A stretch of DNA of 64,000 nt from VBAT01 sp036520835 (lineage in GTDB: Bacteria; Bacteroidota; Bacteroidia; Chitinophagales; Chitinophagaceae): positions 41,397 through 105,396 of the forward strand of contig DATDIX010000324.1 of NCBI GenBank assembly GCA_036520835.1, given 5' to 3'. This document shows positions 8,848 through 17,786 of this stretch, in pieces; positions within the stretch are counted from its first letter, which is position 1; every line of letters begins with the position of its first letter. The translations under genes were made by a program, and so were the position numbers. The notes below the pieces were generated by a model. That model saw nothing but the letters and a program-made list of their open reading frames with translations. It did no database searches and was not told the DNA's origin.

Positions 8848-10376
8848 AATTTACCAGTTACCTTTTGCAATACAGCAGATGAGGCTGTTTTTTTCCCATT
8901 TACCCATACACTCAGCCCCTTTCCTTTTTTATACTTCATCCCGGTTTTATCCCAGATGATGGTAATGATCTTTCCATGATATAAAACGTTGTCCAGGCAA
9001 AACCAATCCCATTTATTATCCGGCAATAATGGATTTACTTCGATCACATCATCTGCCCGGGGTCTTAAACCAACAAGTCCCGTTATAATAAGATCATTAA
9101 ATGTTGAGTGATTGTAATAACGGCTTCTTTCTTCATCACCTTTCAACCAATAACCTGTTTTTTCATCCAGGTATTCACCTATATAAGGACGGCCACGGTA
9201 ATATTGTGACTCCACATAGGTTTCCAGCAGGTCAAAATAATTACTGTCGGCTACATAGTCCTGTTTATAATTATTCAGCAGGTTGGCCATAGCAGTCAGC
9301 GTTTGCGATGTGGCAAATGGCCACACAGCGCCATCCCATTCACATTTGCAGCAGCCATGTGTACGAAATTTCGGATGGCTCCTGTCAGCAGTAGTAATAC
9401 CAAAGGGCGCACAAAATGTTTTGGTATCTGTCAAACTTTTCCACGCATCATTGTAATTGTTATCCGGCATACTAAAATACCAGGGGATAAAACCAATCTC
9501 CTCCTTTACATTCGCCGATGTATCACCCTGTTCTTTCAGCACTTCAAAAAAATCATGTCCGTTGTTCCAGAGTTTCGATTGGGTCAATTGTTTTACAGTA
9601 TCCGCTTTACGGTTGTATACTGCGGCAACATCTGACCTGCCTGCCATCGTTGCAATAGATCCAAGCCCTTTTGCATTGCCATACATGTACCCGTTAATAG
9701 AGGGTCTTGCATTCTTCTCCCTTCTTCCCCCGCTGATCGTTTCCTCCATTGCATCTCTCACATCAAACTGCCAGTACAAACCATTCAATGATCTTTTCTC
9801 ATTTTCCCAGGCTGCATAATCTGCTTCCAGGTCAGGTAATAAGTCAAGAACAAACTTTTTATCGCTGTTCACCAGGTAACGGTTATAAACAGCATCCATA
9901 TTCCAGCCGCTGTAAAAGCGGAGTTTGCTCATGGGTTTCCCGCCATTCCCACGGTACCACACATGCAGGTTGTTATCCATGTATCGCTTATCATGTAGCC
10001 ACCTTGACTCATAAATATGATGCCCCAGCGCACTGCTGATCAGGTTGTATTTATCAGCATAACTTCTTTGTACCAGGAATTCCGTAAACACAAAGCCCTG
10101 GTCTGTTTTTTTGATATGCTTCCGCAATGTCCACCAGCGGTAATAGAATATCTCTTCAAAATTCTGCTGCGGGCATTCAAACAGGGGAATATTCTTTTTC
10201 ATCCATCCCCATGCACTGTCATTCGGAATGGCCTGCCTGATATTCTCATCTTCCATTTTGTTGAAGTAATCAACATAATGCCTGAATGACTCCGCTTTCA
10301 ACAGCATCGGTTTGATTTGTGCTGAAAGGCATGTCATCCATAGTAACACAAGCGATATGACAATTATTCTTTTCAC
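8844..10376 (-). CDS. Secreted six-hairpin glycosidase, MGH1/trehalase-like
   Basis: A 510-residue exported protein (signal peptide 1-19) with an (alpha/alpha)6-type body resembling MGH1-like and GH63/trehalase-clan glycosidases. Recognisable segments are FYYRWWTLRKH (about 77-87), the aromatic AspAla-type segment YWQFDVRDAMEETISGG (about 200-216), CEWDGAVWPFATSQT (about 345-359) and a C-terminal EYLDEKTGYWLKG stretch. I cannot name the GH family or substrate with confidence. The start codon is GTG (10374-10376), and no in-frame ATG precedes the signal peptide. It sits 9 bp after the kinase gene and overlaps the downstream GH2 start by four bases, so the catabolic and glycosidase genes seem to share a transcript. 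Confidence 0.72.
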   Translation of the reverse strand: MKRIIVISLVLLWMTCLSAQIKPMLLKAESFRHYVDYFNKMEDENIRQAIPNDSAWGWMKKNIPLFECPQQNFEEIFYYRWWTLRKHIKKTDQGFVFTEFLVQRSYADKYNLISSALGHHIYESRWLHDKRYMDNNLHVWYRGNGGKPMSKLRFYSGWNMDAVYNRYLVNSDKKFVLDLLPDLEADYAAWENEKRSLNGLYWQFDVRDAMEETISGGRREKNARPSINGYMYGNAKGLGSIATMAGRSDVAAVYNRKADTVKQLTQSKLWNNGHDFFEVLKEQGDTSANVKEEIGFIPWYFSMPDNNYNDAWKSLTDTKTFCAPFGITTADRSHPKFRTHGCCKCEWDGAVWPFATSQTLTAMANLLNNYKQDYVADSNYFDLLETYVESQYYRGRPYIGEYLDEKTGYWLKGDEERSRYYNHSTFNDLIITGLVGLRPRADDVIEVNPLLPDNKWDWFCLDNVLYHGKIITIIWDKTGMKYKKGKGLSVWVNGKKTASSAVLQKVTGKL

Positions 10377-10385
10377 TTTCTTTTT

Positions 10386-11876
10386 TTAGTCACGACCGAT
10401 AATTTCTGTCCACCTCTTGTAACCTTTACCGGCCAAACCATTGCTCCTGCCGGCCCTGTAAACTTTCTTTTCGCCACTCAACTGCTTTAATGCTCCGATA
10501 CCAGCAAATATGCCGGCCTTTAATCCGGCCATATACGCAGCACCCATGGCCGAAACATCAGGCATGCCGGTACAAACAACACTCTTATTTAAAAGATCGG
10601 CCAGGAACTGCAAAACAAATTGATTGGCCGTCATTCCCCCGTTTACCATCAGCTCTTTTAATGACAACCCTGCATCTTTTTCCATCGCGGTCACTACATC
10701 CATCACCTGGTAGGGAATGGATTCGAGTGCAGCACGGACAATATGATTTTTATTTGTCCCGAAACTCATCCCGGATAGAGTGGCCCGTCTTTCCATTTGC
10801 CAATGAGGTGAACCTAACCCGCTAAATGCCGGCACCAGGTAAACGCCTCCATTATCACTTACCGCATTCGCCATCGTTTCCGTTTCACGGCTATCTTTAA
10901 AAAGGGCTAATTCATTTTTCAGCCATTCGATAGTAGCGCCGCAGGAAACAATGACCCCTTCCAATGCATAATCAATTTTTTCTTCAGTACTCCAGCAGAT
11001 CGTCGTCACCATTCCATGGTTTGACTGAACCGGCTTATCTCCAATATTCATCAATAGGCTGCAACCGGTTCCCAATGTGGCTTTTGCTGTACCCGGTTCA
11101 AAACAACCTTCTCCAAATGCAGCAGCGTGGGAGTCACCGATCATCGCTGTAACAGGAATTGATCTTGGAAGAAGCCCGTTTAACGAAGTCTCCCCGTAAA
11201 AAGCAGAAGATGATTTTAATTCAGGCAGCCGGATTCCTTTCAACCCGTAAGCTTCGATCAATTCATTATCCCAACCGAGTGTATGAAGATTGAAAAAAAG
11301 TGTTCGGGACGCATTGGTATAGTCGGTTGCATACTTTTCCCCGTTGGTGAGTTTATACAGTAACCATGTATCTATGGTTCCAAAAAATGCATCGCCATTC
11401 TTTACCGCTTCCCCTACTGAACTATTATTTTGAAAAAGCCAGGTCAGTTTCGTAGCCGAAAAATACGGATCTATCACTAATCCCGTCTTTTCCCTGATTA
11501 TACCTGAGAGACCTTTCTGCCTGAGCTGTTCGCAAACACCGATAGACCGTTTGCATTGCCACACTACGGCATTATACAAAGGCTTACCCTTTTTATCCCA
11601 TACCACGAATGTTTCCCGCTGGTTGGAAATTCCGATCGCCTCTATTTCAGTTTCGTCGTATCCTTTTTCCCGGAACTGCAATAAGCATTTCTTTACAGAG
11701 GCAAGCACATTGGTATAGATCTCTTGCGGGTCCTGCTCCACAAAACCATTATCAATATAGTTTGTATGCAACGGCTCCGATCCTTTGGCAACAGCCTGCC
11801 CCTTCTCATCAAAGATCAATGATTTGGTAGAGCTGGTGCCCTGGTCAATGGCCAATATGTACCTGTTCTTATTCAA
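10386..11876 (-). CDS. FGGY-family carbohydrate kinase, glycerol-kinase-like; candidate D-apulose kinase
   Basis: A cytosolic sugar kinase close to glycerol kinase in sequence. With the TTG at 11874-11876 as start (NKNRYILAIDQGTSSTKS) it has about 496 residues; an upstream TTG at 11921 would overlap the permease gene by 32 bp. No in-frame ATG is available near the start. The phosphate-binding loop AIDQGTSSTK is at the N-terminus. Glycerol-contacting residues of GlpK are kept as Arg87 and Glu88 (NQRET), Tyr138 (DPYFSATK) and Asp248. The next GlpK residue, Gln in GDQQAALFGQ, is Ser here (IGDSHAAAFGEG), which argues for a related but different substrate. Next to a sugar isomerase, split transketolase and GH140, a D-apulose kinase role is my preferred inference; glycerol, erythritol or dihydroxyacetone kinase are alternatives. 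Confidence 0.8.
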   Translation of the reverse strand: MNKNRYILAIDQGTSSTKSLIFDEKGQAVAKGSEPLHTNYIDNGFVEQDPQEIYTNVLASVKKCLLQFREKGYDETEIEAIGISNQRETFVVWDKKGKPLYNAVVWQCKRSIGVCEQLRQKGLSGIIREKTGLVIDPYFSATKLTWLFQNNSSVGEAVKNGDAFFGTIDTWLLYKLTNGEKYATDYTNASRTLFFNLHTLGWDNELIEAYGLKGIRLPELKSSSAFYGETSLNGLLPRSIPVTAMIGDSHAAAFGEGCFEPGTAKATLGTGCSLLMNIGDKPVQSNHGMVTTICWSTEEKIDYALEGVIVSCGATIEWLKNELALFKDSRETETMANAVSDNGGVYLVPAFSGLGSPHWQMERRATLSGMSFGTNKNHIVRAALESIPYQVMDVVTAMEKDAGLSLKELMVNGGMTANQFVLQFLADLLNKSVVCTGMPDVSAMGAAYMAGLKAGIFAGIGALKQLSGEKKVYRAGRSNGLAGKGYKRWTEIIGRD

Positions 11877-11889
11877 TATTGAAAATTCT

Positions 11890-12867
11890 TTAGTCCTTTT
11901 TATCTCCTGCTTTATCAACAATCACTGCCAGCAGGATCACTCCTCCTTTCACTACCTGTTGCCAGAATGGTGAAACATTCAGCAGTACAAGACCGTTGTT
12001 CAGTACGCCGATAATAATGGCCCCGATCACGGTTCCCCATACACTTCCTTTTCCCCCATTGAGTGATGTGCCGCCGATCACTACTGCCGCTATTGCATCC
12101 AGTTCATAACTGATCCCGGCATTGGGTTGTGCTGAATCCAACCTGGATGTAACGATCACTCCCCCTAATGCGGCCAGTGCAGCACCCATGCTGTAGACGA
12201 TCAGTTTTACTCTATTGATACGGATACCGGAAAGCTTTGCGGCTGTTTCATTTCCGCCAATAGCATAAATATATCTTCCCAACCTTGTTTTTCGGGTAAT
12301 AAACACGGCCAGCATCACCACCAATGCTGCTATCCATACCGGGACCGGTATCCCTATCAGGGAGCCGGTTCCGATATAAGTAAAACTTTCTCCGAGATTG
12401 CTGACGGGATGCCCGCCTGTATATAACATGGTAAGCCCTCTTGCGATAGTCAGCATGGCCAGTGTAGCCACAAATGGTGGCACTTTGAAAGAAGTGATCG
12501 CAAACCCATTGAACAATCCGAGCAGTGCACCGGCAATAATAGCCGCCAGCACCGCACCCAGAATAGTAAATCCAACAAACAGGTCAGCCGATGGGAATTG
12601 CAACCCGTTTTTTAATAGCCCGGCTGTGATAGCTCCGCAAAGTGCCAATACTGATCCAACAGACAGATCAATGCCCCCGGTCAGAACGATCAATGTCATT
12701 CCTGTGGCAATACAAATATTTACGGCTACCTGCCGGAGAACATTCAGTCCATTTGCCGTAGTAAAGAATTTATCAGTCAGCAGGCTCAGCGTGATGCATA
12801 AGATCAACAAAGCGATCACTGATTGAAACCTGCCGATATTTTTATTATATGAAACAGAAGCAAGCAT
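11890..12867 (-). CDS. Ribose-type ABC importer permease (RbsC-like)
   Basis: Inner-membrane permease of a carbohydrate-uptake (CUT2) ABC importer. The 325 residues contain about ten hydrophobic helices and the family signatures NVLRQVAVNICIATGMTLIV (near 40-59) and TGGIDLSVGSVLALCGAITA (about 63-82), the latter being the classic RbsC/XylH segment. GRYIYAIGGNETAAKLSGI is the conserved cytoplasmic coupling loop that meets the ATPase. It lies 7 bp after the ATPase gene and 13 bp before the proposed kinase start. Together with 12875-15957 it makes a complete importer. Substrate is inferred to be a pentose-size monosaccharide such as apiose. Confidence 0.93.
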   Translation of the reverse strand: MLASVSYNKNIGRFQSVIALLILCITLSLLTDKFFTTANGLNVLRQVAVNICIATGMTLIVLTGGIDLSVGSVLALCGAITAGLLKNGLQFPSADLFVGFTILGAVLAAIIAGALLGLFNGFAITSFKVPPFVATLAMLTIARGLTMLYTGGHPVSNLGESFTYIGTGSLIGIPVPVWIAALVVMLAVFITRKTRLGRYIYAIGGNETAAKLSGIRINRVKLIVYSMGAALAALGGVIVTSRLDSAQPNAGISYELDAIAAVVIGGTSLNGGKGSVWGTVIGAIIIGVLNNGLVLLNVSPFWQQVVKGGVILLAVIVDKAGDKKD

Positions 12868-12874
12868 TCCTATA

Positions 12875-14380
12875 TTAGTTTTTATGGATGGCGCATTTTA
12901 ATATTTCCGTCTCTGTTGCATTTTCAATAGGTATGTTTGCGGTTAATTCACCCTCGCACATGACGAGCACACGGTCGGACACTGCCAGTATCTCAGGCAA
13001 CTCTGATGACACCATCATAATACCCATACCCTCTGCGGCAAGTGATTTCATCAGTTTGTATATCTCTGCCTTAGCATTTATATCAACACCACGGGTGGGT
13101 TCATCCAGCAATAATATTTTTGGATGAGTAGCCAGCCATTTAGCCAGCACGATCTTTTGCTGGTTGCCACCGCTCAGGTTCTTTGCCGCATTATTACCTG
13201 ATGAAGTTTTAATAGCGAGACCTGCAATATAATTTGCGGTTAGCTCCTTCTCTTTTTTTGCATTCAGCATAAAGCCCAAGCGCTGTAGTTTCTGAAGAAC
13301 AGCGATACTGATATTAGCCCTGACTGTTTGCGACAGGATAAGTCCCTGTAGTTTCCGGTCTTCAGGTACCAATGCAATTCCGGCTCCAATAGCCTGCGCC
13401 GGAGACTTTATTTTCCTGTCCTTCCCGTTCACTGTAATCTCCCCGGAAGAATTTTTGGGATGCAAGCCAAAAATAGTTTCCATCAGTTCGGTCCGCCCCG
13501 CCCCCATTAGTCCATAAAGACCCAGGATCTCTCCTTTAGATAATGTAAAGGAAATATTATTCAGCAATTTTGTGATCCGCAATAACGGGTGCTTTAAGCT
13601 GATGTTCTTAACCGATAATAACTCCTGCTTATCTTTCAGGGTGCAACCTGTCTTTTCAAAACTTAATTTCCTTCCCGTCATTTTTTGAATAAGCTCATCC
13701 GATGTGATGACGTCCAAATTGCCTGAGCTGATCGTCATCCCGTCTCTCAGCACTACGTAGCGGTCGGCGATAGCAAAAAGCTCTTTCAGTTTATGAGAAA
13801 TATAAACAACGGTCTTACCCTCTTCCTTTAATTTCCGGATAATCGAAAACAGGTTCTCCACTTCCTTATCACTGATCGCTGAAGTGGGCTCATCCATGAT
13901 GATAACGGAAGCATTCGAATACAATGCCCTTGCGATCTCCACGAGCTGCTGTTGCCCGACTTTCAGTTCAGCGATCTTTGTACCGGGATCTACTGCAAGA
14001 TTTAACTGCTTCAGTAATTCTGCTGATCTTTCTTTCATCATTTTTTTGTCCAATATCCCCAGGCTATTAGTGATTTCTCTCCCCAGGAAAATATTTTCAG
14101 CTACAGATAAATAAGGAACAAGATTGAGCTCCTGGTGAATGATGGCGATGCCGGCTTGTTCAGCGCTTTTTGTACTGGTAAACTTTACCGGCTGCCCGTT
14201 GTAAATGATCTCGCCGTCATACTGTGTATGCACACCCGAGAAAATCTTCATCAGGGTGGATTTACCGGCTCCATTCTCCCCGATAATGGCGTTGACCTTA
14301 CCGGGATGCAGCTCCAGGTTAACCCCGTTCAACGCGGTGACCCCGGAAAATCTTTTCGATATGTTCTTTGCAACCAGCAT
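12875..14380 (-). CDS. Sugar ABC importer ATPase with two nucleotide-binding domains (RbsA-like)
   Basis: A 501-residue cytosolic ATPase of the RbsA/MglA/XylG type with two fused ABC domains. In the N-terminal half the Walker A motif GENGAGKS is at 34-41, with a LKVGQQQLVEIARAL signature and IIMDEPTSA Walker B. The C-terminal half has the degenerate P-loop GLMGAGRTEL, a full LSGGNQQK signature and LLLDEPTRGVD Walker B, as is usual for this family, in which the halves differ. Its ATG overlaps the stop of the DUF2291 gene by one base (TAATG), indicating translational coupling. Together with the permease and binding lipoprotein it powers import of a monosaccharide. Confidence 0.95.
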   Translation of the reverse strand: MLVAKNISKRFSGVTALNGVNLELHPGKVNAIIGENGAGKSTLMKIFSGVHTQYDGEIIYNGQPVKFTSTKSAEQAGIAIIHQELNLVPYLSVAENIFLGREITNSLGILDKKMMKERSAELLKQLNLAVDPGTKIAELKVGQQQLVEIARALYSNASVIIMDEPTSAISDKEVENLFSIIRKLKEEGKTVVYISHKLKELFAIADRYVVLRDGMTISSGNLDVITSDELIQKMTGRKLSFEKTGCTLKDKQELLSVKNISLKHPLLRITKLLNNISFTLSKGEILGLYGLMGAGRTELMETIFGLHPKNSSGEITVNGKDRKIKSPAQAIGAGIALVPEDRKLQGLILSQTVRANISIAVLQKLQRLGFMLNAKKEKELTANYIAGLAIKTSSGNNAAKNLSGGNQQKIVLAKWLATHPKILLLDEPTRGVDINAKAEIYKLMKSLAAEGMGIMMVSSELPEILAVSDRVLVMCEGELTANIPIENATETEILKCAIHKN

Positions 14381-15009
14381 TAGTGTACGATCTTCAGCCT
14401 GACCGGGATCAATTCGATGTTTCTAAAATCAATATGCTCTTTATTGAATTCCACCGCAGCTACTACTTCTATTGTATCTCCCTGTTTTACTTCTTTCTTA
14501 AATACGGGCAGTATGGAATTCCTCACCGTTTTGTTCAATTCCTCCGAAATACCATTAAGGTCAGCTGTATTGGTAAAGTCTTTTATATCTACCAGTTTCG
14601 ATGCGTCGCGTATTGCATTGCCGTAGATGAACTCCGTAGCAAGCCTTGTGATCAGCAGGGAATCTGCATGGTTTATTTGCAAAACAATTTCGTCTTCATT
14701 AATAACAGCAGCGGTGGCCTTTGTTTTAACCAGGCTATACCGGTAGTTGCCGATGCCAAGAACATTCGAGTGCTTTGCAAATGCATTTTCCGGGTCAGTT
14801 TCAATTGAGCGGATCAGGTCTGTCAGTGCAATAGCGCTATCAAGTTTTGAAGGCAATTGCTCTTCCCATATCTTTTTTGAAAAACTGGCAGCGTCAAATT
14901 TTCCGGTGGCTGCAGCTTTTACTTCACCCAGCTTTTTAAAATAAACTGATTTATACCCAGCCAGTGCAATGACAAGTGCCAGTATGAGATATTTTATCAA
15001 TTTCTTCAT
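14380..15009 (-). CDS. DUF2291 membrane-anchored protein of the sugar ABC cassette
   Basis: A 209-residue protein with one N-terminal hydrophobic segment (LIKYLILALVIALAGYKSVYF) and no lipobox Cys, so probably anchored in the inner membrane with a periplasmic domain. It fits the DUF2291 family, known to me mainly as a companion of ribose-type ABC importers; its function is not established. The gene is set between the binding lipoprotein (9 bp away) and the ATPase (1-base overlap), so it is part of the importer operon. The C-terminal IEVVAAVEFN...IELIPVRLKI strands look like a small beta-rich domain. A role in substrate hand-off or binding-protein positioning is a guess. Confidence 0.78.
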   Translation of the reverse strand: MKKLIKYLILALVIALAGYKSVYFKKLGEVKAAATGKFDAASFSKKIWEEQLPSKLDSAIALTDLIRSIETDPENAFAKHSNVLGIGNYRYSLVKTKATAAVINEDEIVLQINHADSLLITRLATEFIYGNAIRDASKLVDIKDFTNTADLNGISEELNKTVRNSILPVFKKEVKQGDTIEVVAAVEFNKEHIDFRNIELIPVRLKIVH

Positions 15010-15018
15010 TTGCGTGGT

Positions 15019-15957
15019 TTATTTTTTTCCATAAGCAATATAATCGCTGATATTCCCGGCAGTCACCAACTCCACGGCCACGGGTATCTTTTTCGGAAAA
15101 TCCCGTTTGCCTTTGATATACTCGTTGGCAAACTGTGCCGCTGTTTCTGCCATTACTTTGGGAAACTGCATACCGGTAGCGGCCACTTTGTTTTCACTGA
15201 TCGCCGTGATCACATCCTCGGCGCCGTCAAAGCCAAACACTTTTACATTACTGGCCTTACCTGCTGATACCAATGCCTGGTATGCACCCATTGCCATGGC
15301 ATCATTGCCGCAAAAAACACCATCGATATCCGGGTGTGCCTGCAAAATGGTTTCCATTACTTCCATCGCCTTGTTGCGATCGAAATCTGCACTCTGTTGC
15401 GCTACCATTTTCAACCCACTGTAATTGTCCGCAACACTATGAAAGCCTTTTGACCTTGCCCAGGTATTATTATCGCCAACGAGGCCAAGCAATTCAACAT
15501 AATTTCCTTTTTTATTCAGTTGCCTGACAAAATACTTTCCAATAGAAACAGCCCCCGAATAGCTGTCAGATAATATTTGCGAGGTGGCCCCGTCCGCAGA
15601 GTTGATCTCCCTGTCCATACAAAAAACAGGTATGCCCGCAGCTTTGGCTTTTAAAACATTCGCTACTGATCCATTCGCATCAGTGGGGTTAAATAGTATT
15701 GCTCCAAAACCCGCCACAATTATATTTTCGAAATGGTCGCTTTCCAGCGCAGTGTTATTTTGTGAATCGAATATCCTGGCATCGTATCCCAATGCCTTTG
15801 CTTTGGCAGCAGCTGTTTCGGCGAGAAAAACAAACCAGGGATTATTAAGTGTGGACACAACTACTGCTATTTTGTTTGAGGTTTGCTTGTCCTGGTTTTT
15901 ACACTGGACAAAAAACAATGCACCAAACAATGGCAATAACAACAATTGTTTTATCAT
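15019..15957 (-). CDS. Periplasmic sugar-binding lipoprotein of the ABC importer (RbsB-like)
   Basis: A 312-residue type I periplasmic binding protein (Peripla_BP_4 type). The lipobox LFFVQC puts the lipidated Cys at residue 19, so this is a membrane-tethered lipoprotein instead of a free periplasmic protein. The mature part starts with IAVVVSTLNNPWFVFLAETA, the family's first strand and ligand-contacting loop; later VFCMDREI, VFCGNDAMAMGAYQAL and VFGFDGAEDV are typical ligand-pocket segments. It follows the transketolase C-subunit gene by only 2 bp. Close relatives bind ribose, allose, xylitol, erythritol or apiose; the specificity cannot be read off directly. Context favours a sugar released by the surrounding glycosidases. 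Confidence 0.92.
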   Translation of the reverse strand: MIKQLLLLPLFGALFFVQCKNQDKQTSNKIAVVVSTLNNPWFVFLAETAAAKAKALGYDARIFDSQNNTALESDHFENIIVAGFGAILFNPTDANGSVANVLKAKAAGIPVFCMDREINSADGATSQILSDSYSGAVSIGKYFVRQLNKKGNYVELLGLVGDNNTWARSKGFHSVADNYSGLKMVAQQSADFDRNKAMEVMETILQAHPDIDGVFCGNDAMAMGAYQALVSAGKASNVKVFGFDGAEDVITAISENKVAATGMQFPKVMAETAAQFANEYIKGKRDFPKKIPVAVELVTAGNISDYIAYGKK

Positions 15958-15959
15958 CT

Positions 15960-16922
15960 TTATCGTTTTAACAATGACAAAGCAGTATCGGCGATCCCCT
16001 TTTCACTGATACCATAATGGTTAAATATATCCTGTTGTGAACCCGTTACCGTGTACTCATCCGGAATACCGACGATCTTAAAAGGCTTTACAAGTCCCAG
16101 TTGAAGAAGGAACGATGCACAGGCTTCACCTAGTCCGCCATATACACTGTGCTCTTCCACAGTTATAACAGCTTTGCATTTTTCAGCCAGTCTTTTCACC
16201 AGGTCCGTATCCAATGGTTTTATCGTATGCATACTCACAACAGTAGCTTTGATATTTTGTCCGCTTAATTTTTTTGCAGCCTGCAATGCAGGATATACCG
16301 TTTCGCCTGTAGCTATGATGGCAATATCATCACCTTCCATGATTACTCTCCCTTTGCCAAAAGCAAAGCCGTCATCATTTTTTTCTTTCAACAGCGGCAT
16401 TGGTTTTTTACCAAAGCGCATATATACCGGGTGATCGGTCTCCGACGCCAATTCAACCGCCTTTTCCGTTTCGTAATTATCTGCCGGCGCTACAATAGTG
16501 ATATTATTAATAGCCCGGAGCACTGCGAAATCATGAAGGCTGTGATGGGTGGAACCCAATGGACCATAACTAACCCCGGCGCTGATGCCGATCACGTTGA
16601 CAGGATTATCGCTGTAGGCTACATCATTCTTTATCTGCTCCAATGCCCTGGCTGTTAAAAAACAGGCAGGCGATACTGCAAACACTTTCTTTCCACAGGA
16701 TGCAAGTCCCGCTGCCACGCCAACAAGGTTTTGTTCAGCGATGCCTACCTCGATAATTTGCTTAGGAAATCTTTTCCCAAACGGAACCAATTTACCTGAC
16801 CCTCTCGAATCGCTGGTTACGGTAATAATGTCTTTATCATTCTCCGCCAACCGCTGGACTGTTTCAGAAAAAACATCCTGGTTAGGTTTATAGCCGTTAT
16901 TGGATACAACTGTTTCCGCCAT
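15960..16922 (-). CDS. Transketolase-family C-terminal subunit (pyrimidine-binding half)
   Basis: A 320-residue stand-alone version of the C-terminal two-thirds of transketolase. It holds the pyrimidine-binding domain, with the catalytic Glu in GIAEQNLVGVAAGLA and the conserved GSTHHSLHDFAVLRA segment, followed by the transketolase C domain. It must pair with the N-terminal subunit next door (one-base TAATG overlap at 16920-16924) to bind thiamine diphosphate. Split transketolases occur in apulose-4-phosphate transketolase, in the sulfofructose transketolase pathway and in several anaerobes. With a kinase and isomerase in the same operon, ketol transfer from a phosphorylated ketose such as apulose 4-phosphate to glyceraldehyde 3-phosphate is the best inference. 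Confidence 0.92.
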   Translation of the reverse strand: MAETVVSNNGYKPNQDVFSETVQRLAENDKDIITVTSDSRGSGKLVPFGKRFPKQIIEVGIAEQNLVGVAAGLASCGKKVFAVSPACFLTARALEQIKNDVAYSDNPVNVIGISAGVSYGPLGSTHHSLHDFAVLRAINNITIVAPADNYETEKAVELASETDHPVYMRFGKKPMPLLKEKNDDGFAFGKGRVIMEGDDIAIIATGETVYPALQAAKKLSGQNIKATVVSMHTIKPLDTDLVKRLAEKCKAVITVEEHSVYGGLGEACASFLLQLGLVKPFKIVGIPDEYTVTGSQQDIFNHYGISEKGIADTALSLLKR

Positions 16923-17746
16923 TATATTGCCGTTAAAGCTTGATTTAATTCTTCTACTGCCTGTTCGTATTGCTCTTTACTGGGTACGCCATGATGCCAT
17001 TTTACTTCGTTCTCCATAAAACTTACTCCTTTCCCTTTTACTGTATTGGCAATAACAAGAGATGGCTTTCCTTTTTCGAACGGTAAACTGTCAAATACTT
17101 TTTTCAATTCGCCGGGATCATTACCATCAATACTTCTTACAACCCAGCCGAAACTTTCGAATTTTTTATCAAGGGGATCGGTATTGCAAACATCCGCAGT
17201 GGATCCCGTTATCTGCAGTGTATTTTTATCCACGATAGCGCAGAGATTATCCAGTTTATAATGTGCCGCGGTCAAAGCAGCCTCCCAATTTGAGCCTTCA
17301 GGTAATTCCCCATCACCCATTAAAGTAAACACCCTGAAACTCTTCTCATCCAGTTTTGCAGCCAGCGCTGTTCCGGTTGCAATAGGCAATCCATGACCCA
17401 GTGCACCTGTATTCTGTTCGATACCGTTCACCTTCTTCGTAGGATGGCCGATATAATGTGACCGATATTGGCAAAGAGTGTTCAGGTCTTCCTCAGGAAA
17501 AAATCCTTTATCCGCCAATACCACATACAATGCTTCCACGCTATGTCCTTTACTTTGAATGTAGCGGTCACGATCAGGTGAAGAAAAGTTTTGAGGCGAT
17601 ACATTCATCACCTGGTTATATAAAACATTCAATATATCCACACAGGACAAACTGCCCCCGGTATGTCCGGCCTTTGCCTGCAGGATATATTGCAATATCT
17701 TTTTACGGTATTGTATTGATTTCTGTTTAAGTTCCTTTGTTGTCAT
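16922..17746 (-). CDS. Transketolase-family N-terminal subunit (ThDP-binding half)
   Basis: The diphosphate-binding half of a split transketolase. I place the start at the ATG 17744-17746 (MTTKELKQKSIQYRKKIL), giving 275 residues; a longer frame back to 17827 would overlap the isomerase gene and translate a TTTAAACTT repeat. KAGHTGGSLSCVDILNVLYN, GHGLPIATGTALA and the ThDP/Mg motif GDGELPEGSNWEAA ending in IVDKN are all present. The 275-residue length is normal for such subunits. It lies 40 bp after the isomerase gene and overlaps the C-subunit by one base, which implies equimolar synthesis. See the C-subunit for the proposed reaction. Confidence 0.92.
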   Translation of the reverse strand: MTTKELKQKSIQYRKKILQYILQAKAGHTGGSLSCVDILNVLYNQVMNVSPQNFSSPDRDRYIQSKGHSVEALYVVLADKGFFPEEDLNTLCQYRSHYIGHPTKKVNGIEQNTGALGHGLPIATGTALAAKLDEKSFRVFTLMGDGELPEGSNWEAALTAAHYKLDNLCAIVDKNTLQITGSTADVCNTDPLDKKFESFGWVVRSIDGNDPGELKKVFDSLPFEKGKPSLVIANTVKGKGVSFMENEVKWHHGVPSKEQYEQAVEELNQALTAI

Positions 17747-17750
17747 TTGC

Positions 17751-17777
17751 TTTAAACTTCCTGGACCTTTTAAACTT
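17751..17777. repeat. Two TTTAAACTT units between isomerase and transketolase genes
   Basis: TTTAAACTT occurs at 17751-17759 and again within 17768-17777 in the 40-bp gap between the two genes, followed by a related TTAAATCTTTAA. This resembles a dispersed low-complexity repeat. It matters mainly because it explains a spurious N-terminal extension of the transketolase frame. Confidence 0.4.
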
Positions 17778-17786
17778 GTTAAATCT

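Noticed and set aside
12875..14380. Reading the ATPase as two fused genes or a duplication artefact
   Set aside because: Two ABC domains with an imperfect second P-loop are normal for RbsA/XylG-type ATPases.
15960..17746. Split transketolase as a broken single gene
   Set aside because: The junction is a clean TAATG overlap with normal ends on both subunits, as in known two-subunit transketolases.
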